Positions 60,617 to 64,000 of a stretch of DNA of 64,000 nucleotides are shown here, in pieces. How positions within the stretch are numbered: position 1 is the first letter of the stretch; every line of letters starts with the position of its first letter. A program made the translations under genes and the position numbers. The notes beneath the pieces are model-generated. The model was not told where the DNA came from and searched no databases. It saw only the letters and a program-made list of their open reading frames with translations. The DNA is from Botryococcus braunii (taxonomy: Eukaryota; Chlorophyta; Trebouxiophyceae), in contig KV908589.1 of the NCBI GenBank assembly GCA_002005505.1, positions 1-64,000 of the forward strand. Direction: 5' to 3'.

Positions 60617-60700
60617 GTTTACTGTCTCGCGGTGTCACCCCTTCCTTAAACCCTAGTATCTCTTATTATTAAACTTGCATACACGTCTCCCTTTGTTTCA
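60617..60700 (+). repeat. 5' LTR of Gyp3-c, second part
   Basis: Continues the LTR after Cop3 and ends CTTTGTTTCA. Confidence 0.92.
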
Positions 60701-60701
60701 T

Positions 60702-60729
60702 TGGTATCGGCGAGGCGGTTAGAGCCTCG
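60702..60729 (+). other. primer-binding site and hairpin of Gyp3-c
   Basis: TGGTATCGG (60702-60710), then CGAGGC (60711-60716), loop GGTTAGA, GCCTCG (60724-60729). Confidence 0.7.
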
Positions 60730-60779
60730 GTTCGAAGAGAGACGTAAGGAAGGTTGCCATCGGATTGTCCCTTGCGAGT

Positions 60780-61979
60780 ATGGCGTCCGTCAGGAAAGGA
60801 AGCAAGTACGCTGGTATCCCTTTGTTAGAAAAGGAATTGTTGGAAGGGCTTGAAAAGGAGGGTGCCGAAGTGGACGATCTCATGCAAGAGGAGTTTGAAA
60901 CGGAACCAGCTCCACCGCCTAAACCCACACCCAAACGGAAAACCAAGCTTGCACCAATGAAGAAACCCTTGAAGAAAGACAGAACCCAAATTTTGATTGC
61001 TAAGCTACTCAAAAGGATCGAGGCCTTGGAGGGTCAACGAGCTTCCCAGCGGACGCCATCCTCAACTCACGTAGTGCGTGTGCCTACACCCGCAATGTTC
61101 ACGGGCAAACGGGGGAGTTTCCAGTTCTTTGCTAGCAACGTAGAATCTTATGCTGACATCTCGAATGTGGCACGTGACAAGTGGGTGGCAGTCGCACTCC
61201 AGTGCATGGAGGAGCGACCTACAAAGGTGTGGGGAACTCACTTAAAAAGGAAGGAACGGGAAGGGGATCAAATGGAAGCAACTTGGGAGGAGTTCAAGAC
61301 TTTTATGGGGAACCGCTATGACTCAACCGACCTTGTTATGGCCGCACGCCAAAAGCTTGATCATGTCTATCAAGGCCATGAAAGTGTTGAAAAATATATC
61401 GAAAGGTTCATAACGCTCTTGAGTGACGTTGAAACTGAGTATGAGATATGCGAAAATGATAAAATATACATGTTTCTCAAAGGCTTGAATGCTCATATTA
61501 GAGTTGCTTGCACGATAAACCCACAAACTGGTGTTAGATTCTCAGACCTCGACGTATTGTGCACTTATGTGGTGCAATATGAAAGTAACTTAAAGTCAGG
61601 GGGGATGCTGAGGGGACAGGAAGGAAGGAAGGTTCTCAACGCTGTGAAGAGGACTCCCATAAGCACGCCGGCACACTTTCCGGGATTCACCCAGGGGCCT
61701 GTGCTTGGAGCCGTCGGCCACAGCGTTGGTGGGAAGTTAGATTCTCGGACTAGCGTCCCCTCCGAGCGCCAGTGTTACTTCTGCAAAAACTTTGGTCACG
61801 AGCAATGGCAATGTCAGGCCAAGCGGGACTACTTGCAAAGGAAGAGCAGGCGCGACAGTCAATTGCCCCCACCTCCTCCTTTTCCCTCTAATCAAGCTCG
61901 AGCTGGGCAGTGGAAGGGCCGTGGTGGCCGGGGAGGACATTGGAAGGCAAAAGGGCCGGGGCATAATCCTCAAAAGTAA
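60780..61979 (+). CDS. gag: Gyp3-c gag
   Basis: Intact Gag of 399 residues from ATG 60780 (MASVRKGSKYAGIP); the frame is open slightly upstream but without an ATG. Order: N-terminal acidic and Pro/Lys-rich region, Gag core (KRGSFQFFASNVESY; HESVEKYIERFITLLSDVE), CCHC knuckle CYFCKNFGHEQWQC (about residue 334), basic Gly-rich tail. Pol starts 11 bp after the stop, as in Gyp3-a. Confidence 0.93.
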   Translation: MASVRKGSKYAGIPLLEKELLEGLEKEGAEVDDLMQEEFETEPAPPPKPTPKRKTKLAPMKKPLKKDRTQILIAKLLKRIEALEGQRASQRTPSSTHVVRVPTPAMFTGKRGSFQFFASNVESYADISNVARDKWVAVALQCMEERPTKVWGTHLKRKEREGDQMEATWEEFKTFMGNRYDSTDLVMAARQKLDHVYQGHESVEKYIERFITLLSDVETEYEICENDKIYMFLKGLNAHIRVACTINPQTGVRFSDLDVLCTYVVQYESNLKSGGMLRGQEGRKVLNAVKRTPISTPAHFPGFTQGPVLGAVGHSVGGKLDSRTSVPSERQCYFCKNFGHEQWQCQAKRDYLQRKSRRDSQLPPPPPFPSNQARAGQWKGRGGRGGHWKAKGPGHNPQK

Positions 61980-61990
61980 ATTCTGAAGCC

Positions 61991-64000
61991 ATGGATGCCA
62001 CTTGCTTGCAGGAATTGCACTCTCTTGTGGCCTCCAAATTGGGAAAGGAAGGGGTGAACCTTGTGGTGCCAAATGTTAGGAAGGCTGAATCTGAGATTTC
62101 CAAGTTTTTAGGGGAACAAAGGTGCAACCCGTCCCTCACTTGTTGTTTCATTGTGGAAAGGAAAGCTTGGAAAAGTAAGAGTCTCTATGCTCACCGTATG
62201 CAAGGAAGGATTGTGGAAGTGTGTTCAGGAAGGAAGGGACAGGCGGTAGACATGAATGGTCAAACTAGTGTATACCCATTCTCTTTTATATGTTGTGTGA
62301 TCCCCCAAGACCCACACTCACCATGGGAAGTGTTACTACTGACTCTCCGCTCGCTATGACCTTTCCTGCGAATGTTAAGGGGAAAATCCTTTCAGTGTTG
62401 TTTGACAGTGGGGCGTCTCATTCCTTTATTAAAAGTGATACTTTGCAAGGACTTGGGGTGCGCTATAAACCCTCGAGTATCTCAGTGACTCTTGCGGATG
62501 GAAGTGTGTCTGATACGAAAGGAACGGTCGATGTGTCATTTACGCTTAAGCCCGGTGTAAGCTCCCGTCATAACTTCATTGTAAGCCCTGCCATGATTGA
62601 TGGGGTAGACATGATTTTGGGGCAGGATTGGATGGAAGCAAGGGGAGCCTCCATTGATTTTCGTGTGAAAGCTGCTCACTTTAGACATCATGGGAAGTGG
62701 GTTACCTTAACACGAGCAGATTCACCCTTGCCGGTTGGGCCAAAACCTGTTTGGGGTCTTCAAGCAAAAGAAAGGAAGGAGGGAAGGAAGGACAGGAATG
62801 GAAGGGGATGGAAGGGGCAAGATGTATGGAAAGTTTGCTTGTATACTGTGCTTGTGAATGACCAGGCTGAGTTGGTGGACATCACCGGGGAGGACGCCTC
62901 AAGTGGGGTCGACCTGGCGGATACCGACCAATCTGTGGACGACACGCCCGTCGTCACAAAACCCACCAGTGGTACCGGTATGACTTTCACTCAACAAATA
63001 AATGATATGTTGGAAGGAAAACCGCAGGCATTGAAGGAGTTGTTACGTGCTAATGAGGATTTGTTTGCCAAGCAACTCCCGGGGCTACCTCCGGAAAGGA
63101 AAGTATTTCACACAATAAATTTGGAGGAAGGACATCGGCCTCCCAATAGGCCCGCGTACCGGCTAGCTCCAAGTGAGCTTGCGGAGTGCGAGAAAACAGT
63201 GGATGAGATGTTGAAATTGGGATTGATCAGGCCAAGTTGCTCCCCTTTTGCTTCACCTGTTTTGTTCGTTAGGAAGAAGGATGGAAGTTTACGGATGGTT
63301 ATAGATTACCGTCCCCTCAACAAAATCACCATCTCTGATAGATACCCTCTACCCAGAATTGATGACCTGTTAGATAAACTTAAGGGAGCAAAAGTGTTTT
63401 CAAGCTTGGACTTACTGTCTGGATACCATCAGGTCAGGCTTCGGAAGGAGGATGTGCCAAAGACTGCCTTTCGGACCCCTTTTGGTTTGTACGAATTTCT
63501 TGTTCTCCCCTTTGGTCTGACAAATGCCCCCGCCACATTTCAGAGGTTGATGAATGAAGTCTTTCATGACTTTATAAGGGAAGGATTTGTGGTGGTGTAT
63601 TTAGATGATGTGCTCATTTACAGCAAAACGGAAGATGAACACTTGGGGCAGTTGGAGAGAGTTTTCACCCGTCTGCGTGAACATCAACTCTTGGCAAAAC
63701 TTGTTAAATGTTCTTTCTTTGAGAACCAATTGAAGTACTTGGGACACATTATTGGTGCAAATGGATTGGAAGTGGATATGGATAAAGTCAAGGTGGTGCA
63801 AGAGTGGCCTTCACCCACAAACGTAACGGAAGTTAGAAGGTTTTTGGGGTTGTCTAACTATTTTCGCAAATTCATCCAAAACTATAGTATCCTAGCAACC
63901 CCATTGACCGCTCTCTCTGGAGCAAAGGCACCTTGGAAGTGGGGACAGGAGCAACAGGAAGCATTCACCAAAATCAAGGAAGCATTGGTAAGAGCCCCTA
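61991..64000 (+). pseudogene. pol: Gyp3-c pol, frameshift near 62310, runs off window
   Basis: Starts MDATCLQELHSL. One base is lost near 62310 (CVIPQDPHSPW here, CVVPPRPTLTM in Gyp3-a), so the first frame stops at 62359. The second frame is open from about 62320 to the window end, through protease (LFDSGASHSF, about 62399), RT ([11 protein letters not shown], about 63590-63625) and the start of the RNase H region. The lost base lies in a short G/T and C-run context and could be a sequencing error. Confidence 0.9.

Larger units (their letters stand above)
45963..64000 (+). mobile_element. Gyp3-c: Ty3/gypsy chromovirus, right end outside window
   Basis: 5' LTR split by Cop3 into 45963-46367 and 60617-60700 (405 + 84 = 489 bp, same as the Gyp3-b 5' LTR). 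Then primer site, gag, and pol as far as early RNase H. Inserted in the RT of Cop1-A. The right TSD is not visible. Confidence 0.94.

Noticed and set aside
1..64000. Host genes between elements
   Set aside because: Every junction passes directly from one element to another; no unassigned stretch of meaningful length remains.

Overview
The whole 64-kb window is a nest of LTR retrotransposons; I found no host gene, RNA gene or single-copy host sequence. Eleven insertions can be separated by their LTRs, target-site duplications (TSDs) and interrupted reading frames. They are Ty3/gypsy elements with integrase-linked chromodomains (chromoviruses) in three families, Ty1/copia elements in three families, and one solo LTR of unknown type. 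This points to a large, repeat-rich eukaryotic genome. The mix of chromoviruses and copia elements, and primer sites that match plant-type initiator tRNA-Met, fit an alga or land plant, but the sequence alone does not fix the species.

Labels used here. Gyp1-A (1-5543, +, left end outside the window) and Gyp1-B (9095-15609, -); Gyp2 (18628-25509, -); Gyp3-a (27025-33202, +), Gyp3-b (about 51564-58484, -) and Gyp3-c (45963 to beyond 64000, +). Cop1-A (5544-45962 in pieces, +), Cop1-B (16260-45020, -), Cop2 (16469-36862, -), Cop3 (46368-60611, +), and a solo LTR (40939-41876).

Nesting. Cop1-A is the base. Gyp1-A sits in its 5' LTR, Gyp1-B and Cop1-B in its integrase-RT linker, and Gyp3-c in its RT. 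Cop1-B carries Cop2 in its 3' LTR and the solo LTR in its integrase. Cop2 carries Gyp3-a and Gyp2. Gyp3-c carries Cop3 in its 5' LTR, and Cop3 carries Gyp3-b. Nearly every junction is confirmed by a 5-bp TSD (CGACC, GGAAG, GAATT, TCCAT, ACATC, CACTG, GTCAC).

Common design. The copia elements run LTR, primer site, small ORF1, gag-pro-int-linker-RT-RNaseH, polypurine tract, LTR. ORF1 is a 165-174 aa protein placed upstream of gag and conserved in all three families; I do not recognise it and regard it as the best candidate for something undescribed. All three use a primer site complementary to the anticodon arm of initiator tRNA-Met (a half-tRNA primer), and each LTR carries two near-identical copies of a module of about 145 bp at fixed spacing. 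The gypsy elements run LTR, primer site plus hairpin, gag, pol (pre-protease domain, protease, RT, RNase H, integrase, chromodomain), LTR. In Gyp1 and Gyp2, gag ends and pol begins in one ATGA overlap. Most copies carry only one or a few lesions and their LTR pairs are nearly identical, so insertion was recent.
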